Below, in pieces: positions 26,058 to 34,615 of a stretch of DNA of 64,000 nt. Position 1 is the stretch's first letter. The number at the start of each line of letters is the position of its first letter. The notes under the pieces were generated by a model. It searched no databases and was not told the DNA's origin. It was given only the letters and a program-made list of their open reading frames with translations. Source of the DNA: an uncultured Eubacterium sp. GTDB taxonomy: Bacteria > Bacillota > Clostridia > Lachnospirales > Lachnospiraceae. The translations under genes and the position numbers were made by a program. The stretch covers positions 22,831 to 86,830 of the forward strand of contig CAJTXO010000018.1 of assembly GCA_910583555.1 (NCBI GenBank), in the 5' to 3' direction.

Positions 26058-26488
26058 ACAGGGAGATATTCTTCAATGCATGGCGCATAGTATACGTGTC
26101 GGAGAGAGGGATGTTTTTCCCTGACATACTCGGTATTTTCTTTTGTGGAAAAAAGAAAGGACATCGTAAAATTTAGTCGCATATCAAAAAGCACATCAAA
26201 GATGTCAGCAGGATAATCAATGTAATTGACAATATTGATCGTTAAATGATTGAGCGAGGGCGCGGAGTCTGTACTGAGCAGATTGTATCCTGCCATATTG
26301 ATAGAAAGAGCTAACTGGCACAAGGATGGATGAATGGATTTTATGAATTTATCCGTATCAACATCCGAGCGGATCGGAACTAAAGAAGTTTCGTAATTCT
26401 CTTTTTTTAGAATAGAAGACAATTTTTTTGCCAGTTCTTTTTCTTTGTTACCAAGTGCTGCATTATACAGAATCGCAATTTTTTTCAT
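26027..26488 (-). CDS. Uncharacterised 153-residue protein, Rossmann-like
   Basis: The only minus-strand gene between 5.9 and 55.9 kb. It starts MKKIAILYNAALGNKEKELAKKL, a beta-alpha Rossmann opening, and later reads LSINMAGYNLLSTDSAPSLNHLTINIVNYIDYP and LHHV-like FLFSTKENTEYVREKHPSLRHVYYAPC. This resembles the N-terminal acceptor half of CgeB-like or Maf-like transferases without a catalytic C half. Start set at 26488 because AGGAGAGG precedes that ATG. A TATAAT on the minus strand lies ~55 bases upstream. It could be a stand-alone domain or a truncated transferase. Confidence 0.6.
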   Translation of the reverse strand: MKKIAILYNAALGNKEKELAKKLSSILKKENYETSLVPIRSDVDTDKFIKSIHPSLCQLALSINMAGYNLLSTDSAPSLNHLTINIVNYIDYPADIFDVLFDMRLNFTMSFLFSTKENTEYVREKHPSLRHVYYAPCIEEYLPVYLNELDWRY

Positions 26489-26590
26489 GGGACCTCTCCT
26501 ATTTGTTTTATGATTGTAATTTTTATACATTATAACAGAAATGATCGGAAAAGAAAAGAGTAAAAAATAATTTGAATGGAGATAACAAAT

Positions 26591-27724
26591 ATGAAAGCAT
26601 TAGCATGTATTGGTATGGGAAAGTCAGAAGCTGCCATTGTGGATGGATTTCGTATGGCGGGTCTTGAGATGGAAGAGACAGCATTAGCAGGCCTGACAGA
26701 AAAGAATATAAAAGAGTCAGATTATTTATTTGTCTTTTCCGCGAACTACTCTCCGGCCTTGTCTGCCGTGTGTCAGAAAGCACTGGTGCCATATCTTTCG
26801 TATGTGACAGAGATGCCAGCGAAAGCACTTTATGATGAAACGGTGAAAAATCCATGTAATTACATTTTTTGTTTTGATGCGGCTATGTGCACAGAATTGG
26901 ACCAGAGAATCCCGGGGAGATGTTTCCATCTTCCATTAGGAGCAGCGGAAGTTGATGTTTCGGAGTGTAAGGCAGGAGATCCGGTGGATGTATGCTTTGT
27001 TGGCTCGCTTTGTCAGGACCATGGAGGAGATGACTGGATAGAAGGATTGTCGGATTTTACCCGCGGGTATTTAGAATCGTTATGGAAGACGCAGGTTCGG
27101 ATTTATGGATATGACTTGCTGAAAGCTGCGATGAAACAGGAAGTATTTGATGAATTAGAAAAACAGCTTCCCTCGGAATTATGGTCCGGTGTAGAGGCTG
27201 GTTTTGAGAAACATGTTTTAGCGGATATGGTACTTGCCGGGAAAGTGACGGAAATGGAGAGAAAACAGCTTTTGAAAGCGGTATCGGAACAGTTTGAGAC
27301 ACATCTTTATATGACAGAAGATGCCGAAGCTGTCAGTGAACTGCCTGCTATTCATGTACATAGAGAGGCGGTGCCGTCCGGGAAAAAGAAAGATATTTAT
27401 CGAAACAGCCGCATCAATCTGTGCTTTGCACATCGATCAATTGCTTCGGGAGTTCCACAGGAAGTTTATGAAATTATGGCGGCAGGTGGATTTGTATTGA
27501 CAAATTTCCAGCAGGAGATCACAGAAAATTTTATCGTCGGAGAGCATTTGGACACGTTTGCAAGCGAGTCAGAGCTTCTTGAGAAGATTGCGTACTATCT
27601 TGAGCACGAGGACGAGCGGGTGCGGATTGCAGAGGCGGGACGCCAGGCGGTCAGGGAATACCATTCGTACGTATCAAGGGTTGTTGCCATGTTCAATACT
27701 GTATTTTCCGAAGAAGGGAAGTGA
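26591..27724 (+). CDS. CgeB-like glycosyltransferase
   Basis: 377-residue paralogue of the 24846 protein. It shares FTRGYLESLWKTQVRIYGYDLL, YRNSRINLCFAHRSIASGVPQEVYEIMAAGGFVLTNFQQE and YYLEHEDERVRIAEAGRQAV, so the sugar-nucleotide C domain is complete. The N domain is shorter (MKALACIGMGKSEAAIVDGF). The ATG at 26591 follows TGGAGAT. Its stop overlaps the GTG of the next gene, tying it to the GT-A genes behind it. Probable role: adds one sugar to flagellin or to the growing glycan. Confidence 0.78.
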   Translation: MKALACIGMGKSEAAIVDGFRMAGLEMEETALAGLTEKNIKESDYLFVFSANYSPALSAVCQKALVPYLSYVTEMPAKALYDETVKNPCNYIFCFDAAMCTELDQRIPGRCFHLPLGAAEVDVSECKAGDPVDVCFVGSLCQDHGGDDWIEGLSDFTRGYLESLWKTQVRIYGYDLLKAAMKQEVFDELEKQLPSELWSGVEAGFEKHVLADMVLAGKVTEMERKQLLKAVSEQFETHLYMTEDAEAVSELPAIHVHREAVPSGKKKDIYRNSRINLCFAHRSIASGVPQEVYEIMAAGGFVLTNFQQEITENFIVGEHLDTFASESELLEKIAYYLEHEDERVRIAEAGRQAVREYHSYVSRVVAMFNTVFSEEGK

Positions 27725-29193
27725 GTACTGTGAACGGACGTAAATTTTGTTTTATCATCTGTGCGGAGCAGGAGAGAGAGCTGGAAGAGTGTCTGTGGTA
27801 TATTGAGAAACTCATTGTGCCAGATGGTTATGAAACGGAAACGGTTGTGATCAGGAACGCATCGTCCATGATCCGTGGTTATGAACAGGCAACGATGCAG
27901 TCAGATGCCAAATATAAGATTTATCTGCATCCGGATGTTTTTTTAGTAAATCATGAAATGCTTTTGGAACTGCTGGAGGTCTTTCGTGAACCTTCGATCG
28001 GAATGGTTGGCATCGTAGGAGATGTAGGGGAAAAAGCGAGCGGTATTTCGGAAACATTTAGTAGAACATGGGATGCAGGGGCCGTAGAGATCTGCAACAT
28101 CATTGACGCCCGTGCAGGTAATTGGCTTTATGATGAAGAAAAGAAGTGGGTGGATGTAGTTGAAATTGATGAGATGCTCATGGCGACACAGTATGATTTA
28201 CAGTGGGAAAGCATGAGCAGTGATGGAGAAGAGCCTTTAACACTGTCAGGTATGATGCGGCAGATGGGATATCGTATTGTCGTGCCACAGATTGCTGAAA
28301 ATGAAAGATGCTGGGTTTTTCACGATGCTGGGCAGTGTGGGGAGGAAGATCAGAGTGAAGAGGTCAAAGAGAGACAAAGAAAAGCGGTAGGCGCTTTTAA
28401 GAGCGGAGATTTTGAAGAAACTGTGCGCCTGGTGGAAGATTTGGAATTAAATGACCAGTTAGCGTATATTCTGCTTTTTTTAAAAGCCAGGGCAGAGGAA
28501 CTCATGGCATTTGGGGAAACAAACTATCCAGATGCGGAAAAAATGCAGACATTTGTTAGAGAATATGATGAAGTGAAACATATGCTGCGGCGGATGTACT
28601 TTGGATATGGGGACGCGGCCTGGAGAGAGTTATGTAGAAGAGTATGTGCCGGCCAGTGTTCGATGAAAATGATCTGGCAGACGGCACAGATCTGCGTGGC
28701 GGATCGAGACCGGCTTTGGTGGGATGTGTTCGAACGATACCAGGAGGAAGTCCGCGCGCTCATACGTGAGAGGGAGATCTTGCAGGCGGAGCGATTTATT
28801 TTACAGATGGATAAAGCGTGGAGGGGAGTTGAGGGGAATATGCTGGTAACACTGCTTCGTGCTTATCACCGGGAGGTCGAGAAAGGTGTGTCGCCTACTG
28901 TGTTTGATGTGTTTGAGGACATGGATGAGTTGACAGGACACTATATCCGATTGAAGTATTATATGCGCCGGCTGGAATTTGGACTGCCGCAGGAGTATTG
29001 GCAGGAAATTTACGAGTACTGTATGCAGACAAAGGTATCGGACTATTTGATTTTTCAGATTCTTTCAAACAATATTTTTTACAAAGAAGAAATGTGCAGG
29101 AATTTATCAACGTTGTTTGTGCTCATAGAGGGTGCAGATTCTATTCGTGCCGGAGTTTATGCGCAGCTGGCAGAAGTTAATGCGAAGAGGTAG
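27721..29193 (+). CDS. GT-A-like glycosyltransferase with unknown C-terminal domain
   Basis: 490 residues. Residues 1-220 match the Glyco_tranf_2_5-type fold: KFCFIICAEQERELEECLWYIEKL, ASSMIRGYEQAT, then the putative metal site YKIYLHPDVFLVN and IGMVGIVGDVG. A helical region follows, then a distinctive C-terminal domain (about 365-485: TVFDVFEDMDELTGHYIRLKYYMRRLEFGLPQEY ... VSDYLIFQILSNNIFYKEEMCRNLSTLF) that recurs in the proteins at 34075 and 39363. GTG start overlapping the previous stop; a second in-frame GTG at 27730 is better spaced from GAAGGGA and equally possible. Confidence 0.7.
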   Translation: MSTVNGRKFCFIICAEQERELEECLWYIEKLIVPDGYETETVVIRNASSMIRGYEQATMQSDAKYKIYLHPDVFLVNHEMLLELLEVFREPSIGMVGIVGDVGEKASGISETFSRTWDAGAVEICNIIDARAGNWLYDEEKKWVDVVEIDEMLMATQYDLQWESMSSDGEEPLTLSGMMRQMGYRIVVPQIAENERCWVFHDAGQCGEEDQSEEVKERQRKAVGAFKSGDFEETVRLVEDLELNDQLAYILLFLKARAEELMAFGETNYPDAEKMQTFVREYDEVKHMLRRMYFGYGDAAWRELCRRVCAGQCSMKMIWQTAQICVADRDRLWWDVFERYQEEVRALIREREILQAERFILQMDKAWRGVEGNMLVTLLRAYHREVEKGVSPTVFDVFEDMDELTGHYIRLKYYMRRLEFGLPQEYWQEIYEYCMQTKVSDYLIFQILSNNIFYKEEMCRNLSTLFVLIEGADSIRAGVYAQLAEVNAKR

Positions 29194-29197
29194 AAAA

Positions 29198-29893
29198 ATG
29201 GATGATCATAAAATATGCTTTATCATGTGTTCCAATGATGAGTTTCAAGCGAGAGAAGCTCAGATTTACATTGAGCAGTTAATCGTACCGGAAGGGTATG
29301 AAGTAGAAGTTCTTGTGGTGCAGGATGCCGCAAGTATGACGAGTGGATATAATGAGGCGATGAATGCTTCGGATGCAAAATATAAAGTGTATATGCATCA
29401 GGATGTATTGGTCCTGAAACCGGATTTTTTGAGTGAGATGCTGCATCTGTTTGAAAAATATCCCGACATCGGTATGTTTGGCGTGGTGGGTAATGAGAGT
29501 ATCGCGGAAGACGGCGGTATGTGGTCTGATGGTACATGGCGGCGAACAGGGGAAATTTTAGTGGATAGCATTTTTGAAAGCGACTATTCATTATTTGCGC
29601 GAGTGGAGGGAGATTATGCGGAGGTTATCGTACTGGACGGACTTTTGATGATCACGCAGTATGATGTGCCGTGGCGCGAGGATTTGTTTCAGGGATGGGA
29701 TTACTATGATGCCTCACAGAGCGTAGAATTTTGGAAAGCTGGTTACAGGGTGGTTGTTCCGCATATGGAGGTTCCCTGGTGCCTGCATGAGAATGATGTT
29801 TTGAACATGTCACAGTACGCGAAGTGGCGTGAGGTGTTCATGAAAGAATATGGAGCGTATGTGAGACAGTGGATGCAGGAGCGTTCTGTATAA
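29198..29893 (+). CDS. GT-A-like glycosyltransferase, single domain
   Basis: 231-residue protein equal to the N-terminal domain of the neighbouring larger enzymes: KICFIMCSNDEFQAREAQIYIEQLIVPEGYEVEVLVV, ASMTSGYNEAMNASDAKYKVYMHQDVLVL, IGMFGVVGNE, and the C-terminal EDLFQGWDYYDASQSVEFWKAGYRVVVPH. HQDV is the likely metal/nucleotide site. Closest relative in the window is the N domain of the 34616 fusion. The start at 29198 follows a GAAGAGG site; the longer reading frame upstream overlaps the previous gene. Confidence 0.72.
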   Translation: MDDHKICFIMCSNDEFQAREAQIYIEQLIVPEGYEVEVLVVQDAASMTSGYNEAMNASDAKYKVYMHQDVLVLKPDFLSEMLHLFEKYPDIGMFGVVGNESIAEDGGMWSDGTWRRTGEILVDSIFESDYSLFARVEGDYAEVIVLDGLLMITQYDVPWREDLFQGWDYYDASQSVEFWKAGYRVVVPHMEVPWCLHENDVLNMSQYAKWREVFMKEYGAYVRQWMQERSV

Positions 29894-29914
29894 AACAGAG
29901 AGGAAGAGCTAAAG

Positions 29915-30526
29915 ATGGAAGGAACGAGCAGATACGTGTTTTTATTTGATTTGGACTCGACGATCACCAGACAGGAAATTTTGCCGACAATTGCGAGGCA
30001 ATTTGGAGTTTTTGAGGAAATGAGCACATTAACCGAATGCACGATGCGGGGGGAACTTCCGTTTAAGCAGAGTTTTTTGCAAAGAGTGGAGCTGTTAAAG
30101 CAGATCCCGGTCAGTGAGGTATGCGAACTGATCGGCGAGATACAACTCAATGAGCCACTAGTAGAGTTTATTAGAAGGCACCAGAACCGATGTTATATTG
30201 TCACAGGTAATTTAGATTTATGGATTGAAAAACTGATCCAGAAACTGGGGATGGAAAAGAATACATTTTGCTCGAAAGCGCTGGTGGAACATGATTATAT
30301 CCAGGATGTGTCTAGCATTGTAGATAAAAATGCGGTCATCGGTCAAATGGTACTTCCCTTTGTGGCGGTGGGCGATGGAAATAACGATGCGGAAATGATC
30401 GAGGCAGCGGAGATTGGAATCGGTTATGGCGGCGTGAGGGAGATTGCGCCATCGGTACTTGCCTGTGCCAGTCATGCCGTGTATCAGGAACAGAAATTGG
30501 TTGAGTTTTTGGAACGTTTGATATGA
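29915..30526 (+). CDS. HAD phosphatase, phosphoserine-phosphatase-like
   Basis: 203 residues with all HAD motifs: FLFDLDSTIT (nucleophile Asp12, acid Asp14), YIVTGNLD (motif II) and VAVGDGNNDAEMIEAA (motif IV), plus the small helical C1 cap of SerB-like enzymes. It would dephosphorylate a small phosphate ester in the cytoplasm. In this setting, beside LicD, a nucleotidyltransferase and a methyltransferase, the substrate is more likely a sugar or polar head-group precursor than phosphoserine; that is inference. Confidence 0.78.
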   Translation: MEGTSRYVFLFDLDSTITRQEILPTIARQFGVFEEMSTLTECTMRGELPFKQSFLQRVELLKQIPVSEVCELIGEIQLNEPLVEFIRRHQNRCYIVTGNLDLWIEKLIQKLGMEKNTFCSKALVEHDYIQDVSSIVDKNAVIGQMVLPFVAVGDGNNDAEMIEAAEIGIGYGGVREIAPSVLACASHAVYQEQKLVEFLERLI

Positions 30527-30551
30527 TTTGAATGATGAGAAGGGGATCAGC

Positions 30552-31523
30552 ATGGAATTTGCACCGGATTTTTTTCAGGAAGAGACGAGATGTGATTGTG
30601 TAATATCTCCAATGATGAAACGGTCCTGGGCAGCTCAGATGGAAGTGTACCAGGTCGTCATGGAAATATGTGAAAAAAACAGGCTGCCGTATTTTGCTCA
30701 GGGTGGTACACTGCTTGGTGCAGTGCGTCATCATGGATTTATCCCCTGGGATAACGATCTGGATATTTGTATGAAAAGAGTAGATTACAGGGAGTTGATC
30801 CGGATTTTACCCTGGGAACTTCCTAGGGGGTTTCATGTAAGAGGGATCCATTCCGAAACTCCGACGGGAATCGAAGTGACCGATTCCATCTATCAGCTTT
30901 ATGTAGTGGCGGAACGTCCGCGCTGGGATCGGAATGAGTATATGAAATATTTTCACGGTTATCCTTTTGAGTATATCGGAATTGATATATGGCCGATCGA
31001 TTGTGTACCATTTGATCAGGAGGAGTATGAGATTCAGAAATCTTTATTTCGGAGTGCGTATGAGATTTACTGGAACTGGAACAAACTGCAGGAGACCGGT
31101 ATGCTGGAACAATGTCTGATCAAGCTTGAGGAAATGGCAGGGTTTACGATTCCGAAAGAGAATGCCCGACGTCATCTGGTCAAGCGGATGGATTCGATCA
31201 TGTCGATGTATTCGATGGAGGAAGGGGATCATGTCCAACAATTCTTTTGCTGCACGAGAGATCTTCCTGTATGGAGGAAAGATTGTTATGATGATGTGGT
31301 CTATATGCCGTTTGAGAATATAGAGCTTCCGGTTCCTGTTGGTTATGAGGAGATTTTGACGTGTAATTACGGGGACTGGCATAAATGCGTGAATGATGGC
31401 AGAGACCATGGGTTTGGAGAAATGGAAGAAGCGTTGCGGAAGGAATTGCAGGCTGCCGGATTTTCGGGCAGCGTGGAGGAGTTTTGTCAAAGGGTTCTCG
31501 CGGGTGAACTTACATGTATATAA
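30552..31523 (+). CDS. LicD-family phosphotransferase, first copy
   Basis: LicD proteins are nucleotidyltransferase-fold enzymes that move phosphocholine or a related group from a CDP carrier to a sugar. The 323-residue protein has the core GGTLLGAVRH (51-60), GFIPWDNDLDI (62-72) with the acidic metal triad, and the C-terminal ENIELPVPVGYEEILTCNYGDW. The start at 30552 follows AAGGGG and matches the beginning of its paralogue at 33007 (EFxPDFFxEETRCDxV). Partners nearby: nucleotidyltransferase, HAD phosphatase, methyltransferase. Confidence 0.85.
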   Translation: MEFAPDFFQEETRCDCVISPMMKRSWAAQMEVYQVVMEICEKNRLPYFAQGGTLLGAVRHHGFIPWDNDLDICMKRVDYRELIRILPWELPRGFHVRGIHSETPTGIEVTDSIYQLYVVAERPRWDRNEYMKYFHGYPFEYIGIDIWPIDCVPFDQEEYEIQKSLFRSAYEIYWNWNKLQETGMLEQCLIKLEEMAGFTIPKENARRHLVKRMDSIMSMYSMEEGDHVQQFFCCTRDLPVWRKDCYDDVVYMPFENIELPVPVGYEEILTCNYGDWHKCVNDGRDHGFGEMEEALRKELQAAGFSGSVEEFCQRVLAGELTCI

Positions 31524-31553
31524 AAATGCAGGACAGGAAGTAAGGAGGAAGTT

Positions 31554-32201
31554 ATGGCAGTGTCAAGAACTGTTGTGATCAGTTGTGCGGGAATGGGAAA
31601 CCGATTGGGACTTGGTACAACAAAAGCGTTAGTAGAGGTGGATGGAAAACCTTTGATCGTGAGGCATTTGGAAATGCTGGAAGAGGAAAAGGATATACGG
31701 GTTGTCGTGGGTTATCAGGCAGAAAAAGTGATCGATGTGGTACGAAAGTACAGAGATGATGTCCTGTTTGTATTTAATCACCGGTATCAGGAAACAGGAA
31801 CTGGTGCGAGCGTGGCACTGGCGGCAAACTACGCGGAGGAATTTGTACTGTCGCTGGATGGCGATTTACTGATCCATCCGGAAGACATAGAGAAGATTCT
31901 TACATGTGAACATGAATTTGTCAGTGGGGGGATTCCGGATAGCGATGATCCATGGATGGTTCAGACATATGACGAAGGAGATCAAAAATATGCCAGCGCT
32001 TTTTCTAAAAACAGGGGTGATTATGAGTGGAATGGGATTACCCAGATCAGGAGTAAGAAGATCTTACAGGGATCCGGACACGTCTTTCAGCTATTGGAGC
32101 CGTATCTGCCGCTGCCATTTTTGGAGCTGAGAACGAGGGAAATTGATACGGTCAATGATTATGAACGAGCTGTGGCATGGGTGCACAATGGATTTTGTTA
32201 A
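31554..32201 (+). CDS. Nucleotidyltransferase (LicC/RmlA-like)
   Basis: 215-residue single-domain NTP transferase. The signature is SCAGMGNRLGLGTTKALVEVDGKPL (residues 10-34), with the catalytic lysine at 24; LSLDGDLL gives the metal-binding acidic pair. The size and the compact C-terminus resemble LicC (CTP:phosphocholine cytidylyltransferase) more than glucose-1-phosphate thymidylyltransferases. Lying between two licD genes, it probably makes the CDP-activated donor they use. The exact head group is unknown. Confidence 0.75.
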   Translation: MAVSRTVVISCAGMGNRLGLGTTKALVEVDGKPLIVRHLEMLEEEKDIRVVVGYQAEKVIDVVRKYRDDVLFVFNHRYQETGTGASVALAANYAEEFVLSLDGDLLIHPEDIEKILTCEHEFVSGGIPDSDDPWMVQTYDEGDQKYASAFSKNRGDYEWNGITQIRSKKILQGSGHVFQLLEPYLPLPFLELRTREIDTVNDYERAVAWVHNGFC

Positions 32202-32220
32202 GAGAGATGGAGAGGTAAAT

Positions 32221-32991
32221 ATGGATGAGAAAAAAGTAGAAAAAGGTGGGCGCATTAGCGGAACGGTGACACAAGTGAATAAGAGTGATATATTGCTTTT
32301 TTATGAGAATCGCGCCAAAAAATTCAAGGAAGAAAATCCATACGCCGTCACGATGTTTCAGGATCAAAATCCGCAGCTTGTCCGCGACAGAAACAAGAGG
32401 GAAACAGAGAAACTTTTGCCGCTGCTGCTGCTTGATAGCGATTCAAAGATTTTAGATGTGGCGTGCGGCATTGGAAGATGGTATGATGCCATTGATACGG
32501 AAATCAAAGAATATTGTGGTGTGGATTTTTGTAGGGAATTGATACAGATTGCAAAAACAAAACATCAGGACTGCAGACAGGCAGATTTTTTAACCGGTTC
32601 AGCGATGGAATTGGAGTCAGTTTTAGCGGGGAATGGGAAAGGTACTTATAATCGCGTGTTAATGATCGGGATTTTACTTTGTTTTAATGATGAAGATGTC
32701 CGCACGGTACTGGAGCAGGTTTCCCGGGTTTCGGAACAAGATGCCATCCTTTGTATCCGGGAACCGATCGGGATCAATGACAGGCTGACGCTGAAAGATT
32801 TTTATTCGGAGGAATTGGAAGATCACTATAATGCCATCTATCGAACAAGGGATGAACTGATGGATATGTTTGAGGATACGCTGCTGTCTGCCGGCTTCCA
32901 ACTGGAAAAAGAGGGTTGGATGTTTGGAGATGAACTGAATAACCGAAAAGAGACGGCGCAATATTATTTTGTGTTCCGAAGAAAAAGCTGA
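32221..32991 (+). CDS. SAM-dependent methyltransferase, class I
   Basis: 256 residues. The SAM-binding loop is ILDVACGIGRWYDAI (about 77-91), followed by EYCGVDFCRELIQIA, and a post-motif RVLMIGILLCFNDEDV. The N-terminal ~60 residues (ILLFYENRAKKFKEENPYAVTMFQD) are a helical lid often seen in small-molecule methyltransferases. Starts at 32221 behind GGAGAGG. Between the nucleotidyltransferase and the second licD it may methylate the amine or sugar being transferred. Its target is not evident from sequence. Confidence 0.75.
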   Translation: MDEKKVEKGGRISGTVTQVNKSDILLFYENRAKKFKEENPYAVTMFQDQNPQLVRDRNKRETEKLLPLLLLDSDSKILDVACGIGRWYDAIDTEIKEYCGVDFCRELIQIAKTKHQDCRQADFLTGSAMELESVLAGNGKGTYNRVLMIGILLCFNDEDVRTVLEQVSRVSEQDAILCIREPIGINDRLTLKDFYSEELEDHYNAIYRTRDELMDMFEDTLLSAGFQLEKEGWMFGDELNNRKETAQYYFVFRRKS

Positions 32992-33006
32992 GAGAGAGGG
33001 AACAAT

Positions 33007-34008
33007 ATGCTGGAATTTCCACCAGATTTCTTTAAGGAAGAAACGAGATGTGATTTTGTCGTATCTGCCATGATGAAAAAGAATTGGGCGGCCCAGATGG
33101 AGGTGCTGCAGATCGTGGCGGATATTTGCAGGGCCAATGACCTGCAGTATTTTGCGATAGGCGGGACGTTACTTGGGGCAGTGAGGCATCAGGGGTTTAT
33201 TCCCTGGGATGACGATATTGATATTGCTTTGAGGCGGGACGACTACAACAGGCTGATCCAGATTCTGCCGAAGGAGCTGCCCAAAGGGGTTGTAATGGGT
33301 GGGATGTATGCAGAACCGGATAATCCAGATGAGATATTTCCTGCATTTGCTGTCAGAGTTCGAACCGATGATTCCGGTTGGGATTTGAGGGGGCACATGC
33401 AGCGGTTTCACGGTTTTCCTTATATCGGTGTCGGCGTGGATATATTTCCGTATGACTATGTTCCCAGAGACAGGGAGATGGCGGAATTGCAAGAGATGAT
33501 CCTTTCTTATGGAAAAGAAGTGATCCGGGCGTGGGAGGGACTGAAGGATCAGGGAGAACTGGAAGGTTGTATCAAAAAAATAGAAGAATTGTGCGATATT
33601 GTAGTTCCCAGAGAAGGCAATATCAAATGGAGTATTCAGAAACTGCTTGATTCTGTGGCGGCGCTCTGTCCGGAAGAGGAAGCCGATGAGATGACTATGT
33701 TTTTGAGTGTGGAGAGGGAAAAACGGGGAGCGGAGAGCCAGGTCAGAAAAGAGTTTTTGCACGATATAACATATTTGCCGTTTGAGAACATGGAAATAGC
33801 TGTTCCATGCGGCTATCACGAAGTTCTCACTGCCGAATATGGAGATTACAGGACTTTTGTGAAGGGAACACAGGGGCACGGGTATCCTAGTTATGGGGAA
33901 GAAGAGAAAAAGCTGATCAGAAGGCTGCATGAATTAGGGATTGAGGATACCGTGGAGGAATTTTGCAGAAAGGTATGTGCCGGAGAAATTCAGGTGCAGA
34001 TGGTATAG
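33007..34008 (+). CDS. LicD-family phosphotransferase, second copy
   Basis: 333-residue paralogue of the LicD at 30552, recognisable along its length: PDFFKEETRCDFVVSAMMKKNWAAQMEV, GGTLLGAVRHQGFIPWDDDIDIA, ENMEIAVPCGYHEVLTAEYGD and a final VEEFCRKVCAGE. Metal-binding acidic residues are intact. Two LicD copies flanking a nucleotidyltransferase and a methyltransferase suggest transfer to two acceptor positions, or two different groups. Confidence 0.84.
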   Translation: MLEFPPDFFKEETRCDFVVSAMMKKNWAAQMEVLQIVADICRANDLQYFAIGGTLLGAVRHQGFIPWDDDIDIALRRDDYNRLIQILPKELPKGVVMGGMYAEPDNPDEIFPAFAVRVRTDDSGWDLRGHMQRFHGFPYIGVGVDIFPYDYVPRDREMAELQEMILSYGKEVIRAWEGLKDQGELEGCIKKIEELCDIVVPREGNIKWSIQKLLDSVAALCPEEEADEMTMFLSVEREKRGAESQVRKEFLHDITYLPFENMEIAVPCGYHEVLTAEYGDYRTFVKGTQGHGYPSYGEEEKKLIRRLHELGIEDTVEEFCRKVCAGEIQVQMV

Positions 34009-34074
34009 CGCGCGTGGAGCTGTTTCCTGCTGTGGATTCAGTTCAAACGTAACATGATGGAGGATATAGAGAGT

Positions 34075-34578
34075 ATGAATGATCAAAAGAGGCTGCAGGG
34101 GCAGGAACAACAGGGATCTTTGGTTCAGATCCGAAAGGAAATCCGTCAGTGTATGGCAGAAGGCGATATTTTGGAGGCAGAGCGGTTGCTGCACCAGATC
34201 ACGCCTGATTGTTATAATAGGCAGGATGCTGTTATGTTTCAGTTGTTTCAGGTATTCCGCAAGGAAGTAGAGAAAGAGGAGAATACTACGATATTTGATG
34301 TTTCACAGGATTTGGATGAAGTGATGGAACACTATATGCGGATCAAAATGTATTTGCACCGTGTGGAACTTGGATTGCCAGAACATCTGCAGAAGGAGGT
34401 TTATACGTATTGTAAGACGACAAAGGTGTCAGATTATTTGATCCTACACATACTGCATACCAATATATTTTTAAAAAAGGTTTTTTGTGAGAATATGGCT
34501 TCTCTGTTTGCCAGGGAAGAAGGGGAATATTCGATGCGCGCAAATTTGTTTTTGCAGTTGGCAGAGATGATGGAATGA
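34075..34578 (+). CDS. Stand-alone copy of the island's unknown C-terminal domain
   Basis: 167 residues with no transferase part. From about residue 30 on it aligns with the ends of the proteins at 27721 and 39363: ILEAERLLHQI, FQVFRKEVEKEENTTIFDVSQDLDEVMEHYMRIKMYLHRVELGLPEHLQKEVYTYCKTTKVSDYLILHILHTNIF and FARE.GEYSMRANLFLQLAEM. It is predicted all-helical. Start set at 34075 with GGAGG 11 bases upstream; ATGs at 34054/34057 lack a site. It may act as a partner subunit for the single-domain transferase encoded at 29198 or the fusion at 34616. Function unknown. Confidence 0.7.
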   Translation: MNDQKRLQGQEQQGSLVQIRKEIRQCMAEGDILEAERLLHQITPDCYNRQDAVMFQLFQVFRKEVEKEENTTIFDVSQDLDEVMEHYMRIKMYLHRVELGLPEHLQKEVYTYCKTTKVSDYLILHILHTNIFLKKVFCENMASLFAREEGEYSMRANLFLQLAEMME

Positions 34579-34615
34579 GAAAAGCTGGATTTAATTGGAG
34601 AGGAGCATATTGAAC

